Assembly: GCF_013149805.1 (NCBI RefSeq)
Contig: NZ_JABEZT010000002.1
Span: 434,001 to 498,000, forward strand
Origin: Isoptericola chiayiensis
GTDB taxonomy: Bacteria; Actinomycetota; Actinomycetes; Actinomycetales; Cellulomonadaceae
DNA length: 64,000 nt
Reading direction: 5' to 3'
Notes under the pieces: model-generated
The model's database searches: none
What the model saw: the letters and a program-made list of their open reading frames with translations, nothing else
Told to the model about the DNA's origin: nothing
Made by a program: the position numbers and the translations under genes
Shown: positions 1-14,175 of the stretch, piece after piece
How positions within the stretch are numbered: position 1 is the stretch's first letter
Layout of the letters: every line of letters begins with the position of its first letter

Positions 1-2044
1 CCTGCTCGGCACGCGTACGGCCCAGCCCGGTGGGCACGATGGTGTTGGTCAGCGAGATGCCGTCCTGGGCCTCGGCGTAGGGCAGCTTGGCCACGGAGAG
101 CGCGGAGGCGAGCATCCCGTGCGTGTCCCGGCCGTTCATCGGGTTCGCGCCCGGGGAGAACGGCTCGCCGGCGCGGCGGCCGTCCGGGGTGTTGCCGGTG
201 GCCTTGCCGTAGACGACGTTCGAGGTGATCGTCAGCACCGACTGCGTCGGCACGGCGTCGCGGTAGGTGCGGTGGCTGCGGACCTTGGCCATGAACGTCT
301 CGACCAGCTCCACGGCGATGGCGTCGACGCGGTCGTCGTCGTTGCCGAAGGCCGGGTAGTCGCCGACGGTGTCGTAGTCGACGACGACGCCCCGCTCGTC
401 GAGGACCGGGGTGACGGTGGCGTAGCGGATCGCGGACAGCGAGTCGGCCGCGACCGAGAGCCCGGCGATGCCGCACGCCATGGTGCGCAGCACGTCACGG
501 TCGTGCAGCGCCATCTCGAGCCGCTCGTAGGCGTACTTGTCGTGCGACCAGTGGATGCAGTTCAGCGCCTCGACGTAGGTCGCGGCGAGCCAGTCCATGG
601 TGCGGTCGAACCGGGCACGCACGTCGTCGTAGTCGAGCGGTTCGCCGGCGGCCACGGGCGCGAACGCCGGGGACACCTGCTTGCCGGTGACCTCGTCGCG
701 ACCGCCGTTGATCGCGTACAGCAGCGCCTTGGCGAGGTTGACGCGGGCGCCGAAGAACTGCATCTGCTTGCCGATCGCCATCGGCGAGACGCAGCAGGCG
801 ATGGCGGCGTCGTCGCCCCAGGCGGCCCGGATCTCGTCGTCGGACTCGTACTGCACGGCCGAGGTGTCGATGGAGACCTGGGCGCAGAAGTCCTTGAACC
901 CCTGGGGCAGCGCGGCGGTCCAGAACACCGTCATGTTCGGCTCGGGCGCCGGGCCCAGGTTGTAGAGGGTCTGCAGCATCCGGAACGAGTTCTTGGTGAC
1001 CAGGGTGCGGCCGTCGGCGCCCATGCCGCCGATGGTCTCGGTGACCCAGGTCGGGTCGCCGGAGAAGAGGGCGTCGTACTCGGGGGTGCGCAGGAACCGC
1101 ACGATGCGCAGCTTGATGACGAAGTCGTCCATGACCTCCTGCGCCTCGGCCTCGGTGATCCGCCCGGCGGCGAGGTCTCGCTCGAGGTAGACGTCCAGGA
1201 ACGTCGAGGTGCGCCCGAGCGACATCGCGGCGCCGTTCTGCTCCTTGACGGCGGCGAGGAACCCGAAGTAGAGCCACTGCACGGCCTCGACGGCGGTACG
1301 GGCCGGGCGGGAGATGTCGACGCCGTAGGAGGCGGCCATCTCCTTGAGCTCGCCGAGGGCACGGATCTGCTCGGCGTGCTCCTCGCGGGCCCGGGCCACG
1401 TCCTCGGTGAAGGGTTCGGCCTCGAGGGTGAGCTTGTCGAGCTTCTTGGCCTCGACGAGCGCGTCGACGCCGTACAGCGCGACGCGGCGGTAGTCGCCGA
1501 TGATGCGGCCGCGGCCGTAGGCGTCCGGCAGACCGGTGACGACGTGCGAGCTGCGGGCGGCGCGCACGTTCGGCGGGTAGATGTCGAACACGGCCTGGTT
1601 GTGGGTCTTGCGGTACTCGGTGAAGACCTTCTTGAGGTCCTGGTCCACGGGATAGCCGTAGGTGTTCAGGGCGCCCTCGACCATGCGCCAGCCGCCGTTG
1701 GGCATGATGGCGCGCTTCAGCGGGGCGTCGGTCTGCAGGCCGACGATGATCTCGGCGGCCCGGTCGATGTACCCGGGCGCGTGGGCGGTGATGCCGGCGG
1801 GGACGTCGGCGGAGACGTCGTGGACGCCCTTCTCGCGCTCGGCCGGGAACATCTCGCTCAGGCGGGCCCAGAGCGCGCTGGTGCGCGGCGTCGGGCCGGC
1901 GAGGAACGTCGCGTCCCCGGTGTACGGGGTGTAGTTGCGCTGGATGAAGTCGCGCACGTCGACGCCGTCGCACCACGGGCCGGGGACGAACCCCTCCCAC
2001 GCGACGTCCGCTGCTGCGGTGCTCTGCTCGGCCTGGATGCTCAT
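1..2044 (-). CDS. pflB: Formate C-acetyltransferase (pyruvate formate-lyase), 3' end off the window
   Basis: Glycyl-radical enzyme that splits pyruvate and CoA into acetyl-CoA and formate without oxygen. The reading frame runs off the left edge, so 681 of roughly 750 residues are present; the C-terminal glycyl-radical loop and any activase gene lie outside. The paired active-site cysteines are Cys417-Cys418 (codons at 791-796) in an [11 protein letters not shown] context, close to E. coli numbering (418/419). The ATG at 2042-2044 follows a GAAGGGGCG Shine-Dalgarno-like stretch and gives the short N-terminus MSIQAEQ. A CRP/FNR-type site and a 17-bp palindrome lie just upstream. The gene implies a fermentative or facultative lifestyle. 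Family assignment is very secure; oxygen control is inferred. Confidence 0.97.
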   Translation of the reverse strand, partial: MSIQAEQSTAAADVAWEGFVPGPWCDGVDVRDFIQRNYTPYTGDATFLAGPTPRTSALWARLSEMFPAEREKGVHDVSADVPAGITAHAPGYIDRAAEIIVGLQTDAPLKRAIMPNGGWRMVEGALNTYGYPVDQDLKKVFTEYRKTHNQAVFDIYPPNVRAARSSHVVTGLPDAYGRGRIIGDYRRVALYGVDALVEAKKLDKLTLEAEPFTEDVARAREEHAEQIRALGELKEMAASYGVDISRPARTAVEAVQWLYFGFLAAVKEQNGAAMSLGRTSTFLDVYLERDLAAGRITEAEAQEVMDDFVIKLRIVRFLRTPEYDALFSGDPTWVTETIGGMGADGRTLVTKNSFRMLQTLYNLGPAPEPNMTVFWTAALPQGFKDFCAQVSIDTSAVQYESDDEIRAAWGDDAAIACCVSPMAIGKQMQFFGARVNLAKALLYAINGGRDEVTGKQVSPAFAPVAAGEPLDYDDVRARFDRTMDWLAATYVEALNCIHWSHDKYAYERLEMALHDRDVLRTMACGIAGLSVAADSLSAIRYATVTPVLDERGVVVDYDTVGDYPAFGNDDDRVDAIAVELVETFMAKVRSHRTYRDAVPTQSVLTITSNVVYGKATGNTPDGRRAGEPFSPGANPMNGRDTHGMLASALSVAKLPYAEAQDGISLTNTIVPTGLGRTRAEQ

Positions 2045-2080
2045 GGCTCGCCCCTTCGACGCTTGGTAAGACCACAGTAC

Positions 2081-2094
2081 GTGAAGGTCTTCAC
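2081..2094 (-). promoter_or_regulatory. CRP/FNR-type operator upstream of pflB
   Basis: The sequence GTGAAGGTCTTCAC is a perfect inverted repeat and fits the GTGA-N6-TCAC core recognised by CRP/FNR-superfamily regulators (GlxR, CRP and relatives). It lies 36 bp upstream of the pflB start. No regulator gene of this family is in the window, so the binding protein is unknown. Confidence 0.6.
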
Positions 2095-2111
2095 AAGCGC
2101 AGTGGCACAGT

Positions 2112-2128
2112 AGACAGCAGTGCTGTCT
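2112..2128. promoter_or_regulatory. 17-bp perfect palindrome in the pflB/dxs intergenic region
   Basis: AGACAGCAGTGCTGTCT has 8-bp arms around one central base. It lies 68 bp upstream of the pflB start, and a separate strong hairpin already serves dxs termination, so an operator is a reasonable reading. It could also be a small secondary hairpin. No binding protein can be named. Confidence 0.4.
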
Positions 2129-2144
2129 CGTGCCTCACACGGCA

Positions 2145-2181
2145 GCGGGGCCCGCCACGGCGCTCCGGTGGCGGGCCCCGC
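2145..2181 (-). terminator. Terminator hairpin downstream of dxs
   Basis: A 14-bp perfect GC-rich stem (2145-2158 with 2168-2181) and a 9-nt loop begin 12 bp past the dxs stop codon. There is no clear U-tract, as is common for actinobacterial terminators. It separates dxs transcription from pflB, which lies in the same direction beyond it. Confidence 0.75.
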
Positions 2182-2193
2182 GGACCAGGGTCG

Positions 2194-4083
2194 TCAGTCG
2201 CGGCTCAGCGCCGCCAGCGCGTCCCGCACGGCGTCCTCGGCGCGCATCCGCTGGGCGGTGATCACCTGGTCGCGGCTCGCGTGGTCCAGGAACGCCACCG
2301 GCAGACCCCGGTGCACGAACGGGGTCTGCACGCCCTGCTCTCCGGCCCGCTGGGCCAGCATCGCCCCGACACCGCCGTCGACCACGCCGTCCTCCAGGGT
2401 GAGGACCAGGTCGTGCTCCCCGACCTGCTTCACGAGCGCCTCCGGCACGGGCAGGACCCACGTCGGCGAGACGACCTCGACCTCCAGGCCGTGGGCGGCC
2501 AGCGACTCCCCCGCCGCGAGCGCCGCCCCGGCCATCGAGCCGACGCCGACCACGAGCACGCGCCGGCCGGCCGGTGCGCCGTCGCCCGGGATGTGACGGG
2601 CGATGACGTCGAGGCCCTCGCGCTCCTCGACGGCGTCGATCGCCTCGACGAGCGCGCCCTTGGGGTAGCGCACCACGGTGGGGGCGTCGTCGACGTCGAC
2701 GGCGGCCCGCAGCGCACCGCGCAGCGTGGCCTCGTCGCGCGGCGCGGCCAGCCGCAGCCCGGGCACGATGCGCAGCAGCGCCATGTCCCACATGCCGTTG
2801 TGGCTGGCGCCGTCGTCGCCGGTGACGCCGGCACGGTCGAGGACGAACGTCACGCCGGCCCGGTGCAGGGCGACGTCCATGAGGACCTGGTCGAACGCCC
2901 GGTTGAGGAACGTGGCGTAGACGGCCACGACGGGGTGCAGGCCGGCGAACGCCATGCCCGCGGCCGAGGTGGCGGCGTGCTGCTCGGCGATCCCGACGTC
3001 GAACGTGCGCTCGGGGAACTCCTGCGAGAACGGGGCCAGGCCGACGGGGTGCAGCATCGCGGCGGTGATCGCCACGACGTCGGAGCGGCGACGACCGATC
3101 TGGACGATCTCGTCGGCGAACACCTGGGTCCACCCGAACCGCGACGGCGCCACCGGCAGCCCCGTCTCGGGGTGGATCTTGCCGACGGCGTGGAACCGGT
3201 CGGCGACGTCCTCCATCGCGGGCGTGTACCCTCGGCCCTTCTCCGTGATCGCGTGCACGATGACGGGGCGCCCGTAGGCCTTGGCGCGCCGCAGCGCGTG
3301 CTCCATGGCCTCGGCGTCGTGCCCGTCTACGGGGCCGACGTACTTCAGGCCCAGGTCCTCGAACATGCCCTGGGGCGCGACGACGTCCTTGAGGCCCTTC
3401 TTCAGGCCGTGCAGCCAGCCGTAGGCGAACCGTCCGGGCGGGCCGGTACGGTACAGGGTGCGCTTGCCCCACTCGAGGAATGCCTCGTACCCGCTGGTGG
3501 TGCGCAGCGTCTGCAGGTGGTTCGCGACGCCGCCGATCGTCGGCGAGTAGGAGCGGCCGTTGTCGTTGACGACGATCACCAGGCGCCGGTCGGCGTCGGC
3601 GGCGATGTTGTTGATCGCCTCCCAGGCCATGCCGCCGGTCAGCGCGCCGTCACCGATGACGGCCACGACGTGACGGTCGCGCCGCCCGGCGACGACGTTG
3701 GCCTTGGCGACGCCGTCCGCCCAGGACAGCGCGGTCGAGGCGTGGGAGTTCTCCACGACGTCGTGCTCGGACTCGGCCCGGCTCGGGTACCCGGACAGCC
3801 CGCCGGCCTTGCGCAGCGCGGAGAAGTCCTGCCGCCCCGTCAGCAGCTTGTGCACGTAGCTCTGGTGCCCGGTGTCGAACACCATCGTGTCCCGCGGCGA
3901 GGAGTACACGCGGTGCATCGCGATGGTCAGCTCGACGACGCCGAGGTTCGGCCCGAGGTGCCCGCCGGTGCGCGAGACGTTCTCGACCAGGAACGTCCGG
4001 ATCTCCGCGGCGAGCTTCTCGGTCTGGGCCGGGGTCAACCGGCGCACGTCCTCGGGCGAGGTGATCGTGCTCAGCAACCCCAT
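2194..4083 (-). CDS. dxs: 1-deoxy-D-xylulose-5-phosphate synthase
   Basis: First enzyme of the MEP isoprenoid pathway: condenses pyruvate and glyceraldehyde 3-phosphate to DXP using thiamine diphosphate. The 629-residue length is normal. The thiamine-binding motif [16 protein letters not shown] is at residues 144-159 and the [15 protein letters not shown] signature at 70-84. The general-base glutamate sits in DVGIAEQHA, before the transketolase pyrimidine-binding domain. The start ATG (4081-4083) has GGGAGG about 6 bp upstream; longer in-frame starts have no such site. A TAGAGT -10 candidate on the minus strand (4110-4115) would give a short leader. It is divergent from guaB1 with only 82 bp between them. 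Confidence 0.98.
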   Translation of the reverse strand: MGLLSTITSPEDVRRLTPAQTEKLAAEIRTFLVENVSRTGGHLGPNLGVVELTIAMHRVYSSPRDTMVFDTGHQSYVHKLLTGRQDFSALRKAGGLSGYPSRAESEHDVVENSHASTALSWADGVAKANVVAGRRDRHVVAVIGDGALTGGMAWEAINNIAADADRRLVIVVNDNGRSYSPTIGGVANHLQTLRTTSGYEAFLEWGKRTLYRTGPPGRFAYGWLHGLKKGLKDVVAPQGMFEDLGLKYVGPVDGHDAEAMEHALRRAKAYGRPVIVHAITEKGRGYTPAMEDVADRFHAVGKIHPETGLPVAPSRFGWTQVFADEIVQIGRRRSDVVAITAAMLHPVGLAPFSQEFPERTFDVGIAEQHAATSAAGMAFAGLHPVVAVYATFLNRAFDQVLMDVALHRAGVTFVLDRAGVTGDDGASHNGMWDMALLRIVPGLRLAAPRDEATLRGALRAAVDVDDAPTVVRYPKGALVEAIDAVEEREGLDVIARHIPGDGAPAGRRVLVVGVGSMAGAALAAGESLAAHGLEVEVVSPTWVLPVPEALVKQVGEHDLVLTLEDGVVDGGVGAMLAQRAGEQGVQTPFVHRGLPVAFLDHASRDQVITAQRMRAEDAVRDALAALSRD

Positions 4084-4153
4084 GCGTTCCTCCCACACAT
4101 CATCCGACCACTCTATGCGGTGATCGTGACCGTGCCGTGCAGGGCGGGCGCGG

Positions 4154-6299
<2,146 letters not shown>

Positions 6300-6300
<1 letters not shown>

Positions 6301-7214
6301 TGGCCGCCGCGGAGATCGAGATCGACGCGGCGCTCGTGCGGGCACTCCTGGCCGAGCAGCACCCCGACCTGGCGGACCGACCGCTGCACGTCGCGGCCCA
6401 CGGCTGGGACAACGTCATGGTGCGGCTCGGGGACGACCTGGCCGTCCGGCTGCCGCGGCGCGCGACGGCGGCACCGCTGATCGAGCACGAGCAGCGATGG
6501 CTCCCACGGCTGGCCCCCCGGCTGCCCGTCCCGGTGCCGGTCCCGCTGCGCGTCGGCGTACCGAGCACCGCGCTGAGCTACCCGTGGCGGTGGTCCGTGG
6601 TCCCGTGGATGTCGGGCGTGCGAGGCGCCGACGTCGCCCGGGGGCGCCGCACCGCAGTCGCCGTCCCGCTCGCCCGGTTCTTCGTCGCCCTGCACCGGCC
6701 CGCTCCCGCCGATGCCCCGGCCAACCCCTACCGCGGCGTACCGCTGGAGTTCCGCGACGGGCCGCTGCGCGACCGCCTCGCGTCCGGCGTCACCACCCGC
6801 ACGAGCGCCGCCCTGGCGGTCTGGGAACGCGCGCTGGCGGCCGAGAGGTGGGACGGCCCCGCACTGTGGCTGCACGGCGACCCGCACGCGGGCAACCTCG
6901 TGCTGACCGCCACGTCGGCTCCGGAGCTCGCCGCCGTGGCGGACCTGGGTGACCTCACCTCCGGCGACCCCGCGACCGACCTGGCCGCCGCGTGGACGGT
7001 GTTCGACGGCGTGGGCCGGCGGGCGTTCCGCACCGCGTTGGCAGGCCCGTACCCCGCCGACGACCCCGTCTGGGACCGCGCTCGCGGCTGGGCGCTGTCG
7101 ATGGCGACCTCGATGCTGACGTCCGGACCCGAGCACGCGTGGCTCGTCAGCCTGGGCCGCGAGTCCCTGGCCGAGGTGCTGGCCGACGACCGAGAGACCA
7201 CACTGACGCCATGA
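6300..7214 (+). CDS. APH-fold phosphotransferase (aminoglycoside phosphotransferase family)
   Basis: A 304-residue kinase-like protein. The catalytic loop HGDPHAGN (191-198) and the metal-binding loop DLGD (214-217) match the APH/choline-kinase fold, and GWDNVMVRLGDDLAVRLPRR (34-53) is the N-lobe nucleotide-binding strand pair. Members phosphorylate small alcohol-containing molecules, and resistance is not implied by the fold. The ATG overlaps the NUDIX stop (TGATG) and its own stop overlaps the DUF1801 start (ATGA). The substrate cannot be deduced; a small-molecule metabolite kinase is likelier than an antibiotic-inactivating enzyme given the housekeeping operon. Confidence 0.82.
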
Positions 7215-7639
7215 GCACCGCGATCCCCGACGACGTGCGCGCGTTCGTCGACGCCGTCGAGCGCCCCGGCCGTCGTCGTGACGCCGAGACGTTGCTGGAG
7301 ATGATGGGCCGGGTCACCGGGCAGGCACCCGAGCTGCAGGGCACGATCGTCGGGTTCGGGCGGTACCACTACGAGTACGCCTCCGGGCGGTCCGGCGACG
7401 CCCCCGCCGCGGCGTTCGCACCGCGCGCGGCGAACAGCGTCGTCTACCTCATGGACGGCGTCGAGGCGCACGCCGCGGACCTCGAGCGGCTGGGCCCGCA
7501 CCGCACCGGCGTCGGGTGCCTGTACCTGGCGAACCTCGCCCAGGTCGACCTCGCGGTGCTCGAGAAGGTCGTCGCCGACGCCTACGCCACGCTGACGGCC
7601 GGCACCTACGGGCTCCGGGCCCGCGACGGCGGTTCTTGA
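7211..7639 (+). CDS. DUF1801 domain protein
   Basis: A 142-residue protein of the DUF1801 (YdhG-like) fold. Landmarks are the ETLLEMMGRVTG helix, the IVGFGRYHYEYASGR segment typical of the family, and the C-terminal helix VDLAVLEKVVADAYATL. The function of the family is not established. It is the last gene of the guaB1-NUDIX-kinase operon, starting in a 4-bp ATGA overlap. The operon is followed by a 12-bp palindrome (7643-7654) and then the 40-bp inverted repeat. Confidence 0.82.
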   Translation: MSTAIPDDVRAFVDAVERPGRRRDAETLLEMMGRVTGQAPELQGTIVGFGRYHYEYASGRSGDAPAAAFAPRAANSVVYLMDGVEAHAADLERLGPHRTGVGCLYLANLAQVDLAVLEKVVADAYATLTAGTYGLRARDGGS

Positions 7640-7662
7640 CCCCAGGGGCCCCTGCCGCGTCA

Positions 7663-7749
7663 CCCTGCCCGCGAGGTCGTACCTTCCGTCGCGGGGTCGT
7701 ACTCCGCGGGTACGACCCCGCGACGGAAGGTACGACCTCGCGGGCAGGG
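7663..7749. repeat. Perfect 40-bp inverted repeat with 7-nt loop
   Basis: Arms 7663-7702 and 7710-7749 are exact reverse complements around the loop TCCGCGG. Each arm carries GGTCGTAC twice in direct orientation (7675-7682 and 7695-7702 in the left arm). This is far longer than a normal terminator stem and contains no gene. It lies between the DUF1801 stop and the padR promoter, where it would also act as a terminator. It may be a REP- or MITE-like dispersed palindrome; only one copy was found in this window. Confidence 0.9.
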
Positions 7750-7758
7750 CAACTGACC

Positions 7759-7811
7759 CCTCGCACCGCTACCCCTCGCAGTGCTAGGGTCAGACACCTC
7801 GCAGCACGAGG
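7759..7811 (+). promoter_or_regulatory. padR promoter with three CCTCGCA repeats (candidate operators)
   Basis: CCTCGCA occurs at 7759, 7774 and 7797. The second extends to the near-palindrome CCTCGCAGTGCTAGG (7774-7788) and the third to the palindrome CCTCGCAGCACGAGG (7797-7811). The extended -10 candidate TGCTAGGGT (7782-7790) overlaps the second copy. The third covers the likely transcription start. The layout suits autorepression by the PadR protein encoded directly downstream. Confidence 0.5.
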
Positions 7812-7823
7812 GATAGAGGGACC

Positions 7824-8207
7824 ATGCACATCGACAAGGATCTCGTCGCGGCCTCCGCGACGCCGCTCGTCCTCGGCATCCTCGCCGACGGCGAGTCCTA
7901 CGGGTACGCCATCGCCAAGCAGGTGGCCGACCTGTCCGACGGCCACATGGAGTGGACCGACGGGATGCTCTACCCGCTGCTGCACCGCCTCGAGCGCCAC
8001 GGCCTGATCGAGGCCTCGTGGGGCCGGTCCCCCGCCGGCCGACGCCGCAAGCACTACGCGCTGACCGCCGCCGGTCGCGCCGAGCTGGCCGAGCGCCGGT
8101 CCCAGTGGGAGGTCGTGGCGGCGACGCTCGATCGCGCCTGGCAGTCCCTGGCCGCCCCGTCCGGACCCGCCGCGATCTCTCCGCGCCCGGCCGGAGGCAC
8201 CGCCTGA
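7824..8207 (+). CDS. PadR-family transcriptional regulator
   Basis: A 127-residue winged-helix repressor. The PadR signature is clear: LVLGILADGESYGYAIAKQV at the N-terminus, then MLYPLLHRLERHGLIEASW and the wing RRKHYALTAAGRAEL. ATG 7824 follows an AGAGGGA ribosome binding site. Its stop overlaps the start of the next gene (TGATG). PadR genes coupled to a membrane protein of this type are common and usually respond to membrane or drug stress, with the regulator repressing both genes. The CCTCGCA repeats upstream are the obvious target. Confidence 0.93.
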   Translation: MHIDKDLVAASATPLVLGILADGESYGYAIAKQVADLSDGHMEWTDGMLYPLLHRLERHGLIEASWGRSPAGRRRKHYALTAAGRAELAERRSQWEVVAATLDRAWQSLAAPSGPAAISPRPAGGTA

Positions 8208-9550
8208 TGGACGACACCGCCCTCGAGGCCCAGATCGACCGGTGGCGCGACTACGTGCGCCGGCACCGCGCCGTGGCCCCCGACGACGTCGACGAGATGA
8301 CCGACCACCTGCGCGAACGCATCGACGACCTGCGGGGCGCAGGACTCGACGACGAGGAGGCCTTCCTGGTCGCGGTCAAGCGCCTGGGTCGCCTCGACGC
8401 CGTCTCGCGCGAGTTCGCCCGCGAGCACTCCGAACGTCTCTGGAAGCAGCTCGTCCTGATGCCCGACGACGGCACGACCGGGGCGCGCACGCCCTGGCGT
8501 GACCTCGGCGTCCTGCTCGCCCTTGCCGTCGGCGCCGGAACGGCCGTCAAGATCGCTGCCGCGGGCCTCGACGAGGAGACGTTCGTGCGCAACGCCGTCT
8601 TCCTCGTGCTGCCCTTCCTGGCGGCCTACTTCGTCTGGAAGCGGCGCCCACCGCTCCACCCGGTCGCCGTCGTGACCGGCTCGGCCGCCGTCGCGTGCGC
8701 CCTGGTGAACCTCTACCCGTTCGCACCCGGCGGGTCGACCGCGCTGCTGGCCGCCGCGCACGCACCGGTGGTGCTGTGGGCGCTGGTCGGCGTCGTCTAC
8801 GCGGGCGGACGGTGGCGGTCGCCGGACCGCCGGATGGACTTCGTGCGGTTCACCGGCGAGCTCGCCATCTACTTCGTGCTGCTGGCGCTCGGCGGCGGCG
8901 TGCTGCTGGGGCTGACCGCCGGGCTGCTCAGCCTGGTCGACGTCGACCTCGAACCGGTCCTCGAGGGCTGGATCCTGCCGTTCTGCGTGCCCGGCGCGTT
9001 CCTGGTGGCCGCCTGGCTGGTGGAGGCCAAGCAGGAGGTGGTCGAGAACATCGCGCCGGTGCTGACCCGCGTGTTCACCCCGTTGACCACGGTGATGCTC
9101 GCCGTCTCGTTCGTTGTGCTGGCCACCGCGGGCGGCCTGACGACGGTCGACCGCGAGCTGCTCATCCTGCTCGACGCCGTCCTCGTCCTGGTGCTCGCGC
9201 TGCTGCTGTACTCGATCTCCGCCCGCGACCCGATGGCGCGACCAGGTCTGTTCGACGGCCTGCAGCTCATCCTCGTCGTGGCGGCCCTCGCGGTCGACGC
9301 GCTCGCCCTGACGGCGATGCTGACGCGTATCGCCGAGTTCGGCGCCAGCCCCAACAAGGTGGCGGCTCTGGGTCTCAACCTCCTGCTGCTGGTGCACCTG
9401 GTGCGGACCGGGTGGCTGCTGCTGGGATTCTGCCGACGCCGGCGAGGCTTCGCCGCGCTGGAGGGGTGGCAGACCAGCTACCTGCCCGTCTACGCGGTGT
9501 GGGCGGCGTGCGTCGTGGTGGCGTTCGGCCCGCTGTTCGGCTTCGCCTGA
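8207..9550 (+). CDS. Permease-prefix-domain polytopic membrane protein
   Basis: A 447-residue protein with an N-terminal cytoplasmic region of about 90 residues resembling the permease prefix domain (DEMTDHLRERIDDL, then ARLGR-like AVKRLGRLDAVSREFAREH). About ten hydrophobic segments follow. It starts inside the padR stop, so the two are translationally coupled. No catalytic or transport motif is visible, and its role is probably a stress-linked membrane function. The last 61 bp overlap the 3' end of the TetR gene on the other strand. Confidence 0.75.
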   Translation: MDDTALEAQIDRWRDYVRRHRAVAPDDVDEMTDHLRERIDDLRGAGLDDEEAFLVAVKRLGRLDAVSREFAREHSERLWKQLVLMPDDGTTGARTPWRDLGVLLALAVGAGTAVKIAAAGLDEETFVRNAVFLVLPFLAAYFVWKRRPPLHPVAVVTGSAAVACALVNLYPFAPGGSTALLAAAHAPVVLWALVGVVYAGGRWRSPDRRMDFVRFTGELAIYFVLLALGGGVLLGLTAGLLSLVDVDLEPVLEGWILPFCVPGAFLVAAWLVEAKQEVVENIAPVLTRVFTPLTTVMLAVSFVVLATAGGLTTVDRELLILLDAVLVLVLALLLYSISARDPMARPGLFDGLQLILVVAALAVDALALTAMLTRIAEFGASPNKVAALGLNLLLLVHLVRTGWLLLGFCRRRRGFAALEGWQTSYLPVYAVWAACVVVAFGPLFGFA

Positions 9551-10218
9551 TCGGCGAGGCGCTCCGGGTCGGCGCCGTGCGCCACCAGCACGGTGCGGAC
9601 CGCGGCCAGCGCACGCGCGTAGGAGCCGTCGTCGTCCAGCAGCAGGGAGCGGTCGTTGGCCGTGCCGAGCAGCGCGACGATCTCGAAGACGACCTGCGCG
9701 GGGTCGACGTCGGTCGCCAGCTCACCGGCTTCGACCGCGAGCGCGACGTGGTGCTCCAGGTAGCCGTCCCACTCCCGGCGCACGCCCACGACGGCGTCGC
9801 GCACCGGTCCGGGTCGGGAGTCCACCTCGGTCTCGACGGCGCGGAAGAAGCACCCGCCGGCGAACGTCCGGGTCCGGGAGTACTCGGCCCATCGTCGGGC
9901 GAGCTCCCACACCCGGTCGAGCCCCGGGCTCGCTGCGCGGGCGGGGACGATCACGGCGTCGAGGAAGATCCCTCGCGCGTGCTGGACGAGCGCGATCTCG
10001 AGTCCTTCCTTGTTCCCGAACAGCCCGGCGATCGCGCTCTTGGTGGCCCCGGCCTCGGTGGCGAGGGTGCCGAACGTGAGGCCGGCGAGCCCGTCGGCGG
10101 AGGCGCGCTGGACGGCGTGGTCCAGCACGGCCGCGCGGGTGCGGTCGCCCCGGCGGCGCCGGCCGTCCGACGACGGCACCGCTGCGGCGACCTCTGGTTC
10201 GAGCCCGTGGATCGTCAT
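9490..10218 (-). CDS. TetR-family transcriptional regulator
   Basis: A 242-residue regulator whose N-terminal helix-turn-helix reads TFGTLATEAGATKSAIAGLF at about residues 43-62. The C-terminal ligand domain carries GCFFRAVETEVDSRPGPVRD, a segment common in TetR_C proteins next to hydrolases. It is divergent from the alpha/beta hydrolase at 10303 and probably controls it. TACACT (10225-10230) ends 6 nt before the ATG, so the transcript is probably leaderless. The last codons overlap the convergent membrane-protein gene by 61 bp, so an earlier natural stop may have been lost or the overlap is simply tolerated. Confidence 0.9.
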   Translation of the reverse strand: MTIHGLEPEVAAAVPSSDGRRRRGDRTRAAVLDHAVQRASADGLAGLTFGTLATEAGATKSAIAGLFGNKEGLEIALVQHARGIFLDAVIVPARAASPGLDRVWELARRWAEYSRTRTFAGGCFFRAVETEVDSRPGPVRDAVVGVRREWDGYLEHHVALAVEAGELATDVDPAQVVFEIVALLGTANDRSLLLDDDGSYARALAAVRTVLVAHGADPERLADQAKPNSGPNATTTHAAHTA

Positions 10219-10224
10219 GAGACC

Positions 10225-10296
10225 AGTGTATCCACAAATCTTTACGCACGATCGTTCAGATAGTGCTACGGTGGGGGCATCAGCCGTTCTTGGAGG
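10225..10296. promoter_or_regulatory. Divergent promoter region with ACGATCGT palindrome
   Basis: The 84-bp gap between TetR and the hydrolase holds TACACT for TetR (10225-10230, minus strand). TACGGT (10267-10272) is a -10 candidate for the hydrolase. The 8-bp palindrome ACGATCGT (10248-10255) lies between them and is a candidate TetR operator core. GGAGG (10292-10296) is the hydrolase ribosome binding site. Confidence 0.45.
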
Positions 10297-10302
10297 TACA
10301 CC

Positions 10303-11157
10303 GTGGTCCCTGCACCGATGCGCGCGACGTTCCGCACGCTGTCCGTCGTCGCTCCCCCGGTCGCCACCGGCGTCGCCGCGCGACTGTTCACGAAGGTCGG
10401 CCCACGGGCCCGCGTCCGCCCGGCCGACCAGGACGTCCACGACGACGCCGACCGCGGCACCGTCGACGTCGACGGCTCACCCGTGACCACCTACCACTGG
10501 GGCGCGAGCTCCCCCGAGGCGCCGACCGTGCTGCTGGTGCACGGCTGGCAGCGCCGCGCGAGCCGCTTCGCCGCACTCGTGCGCGCCCTGGTCGACGCCG
10601 GGTGGTCCGTCGACTCCTACGACGGCCCGGCGCACGGCGAGTCGCCCGGTGACCGGCTCACCGTCATCGAGCACATGGCCGCGATGCGCGCGATGCAGGA
10701 GCGGCGCGGCACCTACACCGCCGTCGTCGGGCACTCCCTGGGCGCCTTCACCGCCGGCACGGCGCTGCACGAGGGGTTCCGGGCCGAACGGTTCGCCGCC
10801 CTGGCGGCACCGACCAGCTTCGACTCCGTCGCCGCCACCTACATGCGGCTCGTCGGGATCCCTGCGCGGCTGCACGACCGCGTCTGCGACGACATCGCCC
10901 GCACCCTGTTCCCGGGCATCACCGACTTCCGGGCCCGGTTCGACCTGTGCCGGCACCCGGTCCCGGCCGAGGTGCCGACGCTGTTCGTCCAGGACGCCGA
11001 CGACCGGATGCACGGCGTCGAGGAGGCCCGGGCGCTGCATGCCGCGCACCCCGACAGCGAGCTGCTGATCACCTCCGGCCAGGGGCACAACGGCGTCCTG
11101 GACGACGAGACCGTCGTGAAGACCGTCGTCGAGCACCTGACCCGCGTCCCCGCCTGA
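10303..11157 (+). CDS. Alpha/beta hydrolase
   Basis: A 284-residue serine hydrolase. The oxyanion strand is LLVHGW, the nucleophile elbow is GHSLGAF, the acid is in QDADDRMHG and the catalytic histidine in SGQGHNGVL. The N-terminal 20 residues are hydrophobic and could be a membrane anchor. GTG at 10303 is chosen because GGAGG lies 6 bp upstream; an ATG five codons later has no such site. Substrate unknown. It is divergent from a TetR gene that probably represses it. Confidence 0.88.
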   Translation: MVPAPMRATFRTLSVVAPPVATGVAARLFTKVGPRARVRPADQDVHDDADRGTVDVDGSPVTTYHWGASSPEAPTVLLVHGWQRRASRFAALVRALVDAGWSVDSYDGPAHGESPGDRLTVIEHMAAMRAMQERRGTYTAVVGHSLGAFTAGTALHEGFRAERFAALAAPTSFDSVAATYMRLVGIPARLHDRVCDDIARTLFPGITDFRARFDLCRHPVPAEVPTLFVQDADDRMHGVEEARALHAAHPDSELLITSGQGHNGVLDDETVVKTVVEHLTRVPA

Positions 11158-11222
11158 CCCCCGCGCGCTCCCCGTCGCCCCCCACCCCGCTGGGGGATGG
11201 CAGGCGACGCCGTGGGGACGAC

Positions 11223-11257
11223 GACGCCCCGCCGCTCTCGAGGAGCGGCGGGGCGTC
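11223..11257. terminator. Bidirectional terminator between hydrolase and acnA
   Basis: A 15-bp perfect GC-rich stem (11223-11237 with 11243-11257) and a 5-nt loop TCGAG lie in the gap between the two convergent genes, 26 bp beyond the acnA stop. It can serve both directions. Confidence 0.8.
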
Positions 11258-11283
11258 GGCGTTCGTGCTGCCGGGTGACCTGC

Positions 11284-14037
<2,754 letters not shown>

Positions 14038-14175
14038 TGCGGCTCCTTCAACGGGGGCTGACCGGCGCGGGCACCACGCTGCGTCCATCGGTGCAGCGGT
14101 TCCGTCGCCGTGGTTGTCCGGGGGCTCCGTCCAGCCTACGCAGAGGTGGCCGGACCGCACCCAGCATAACCCATA

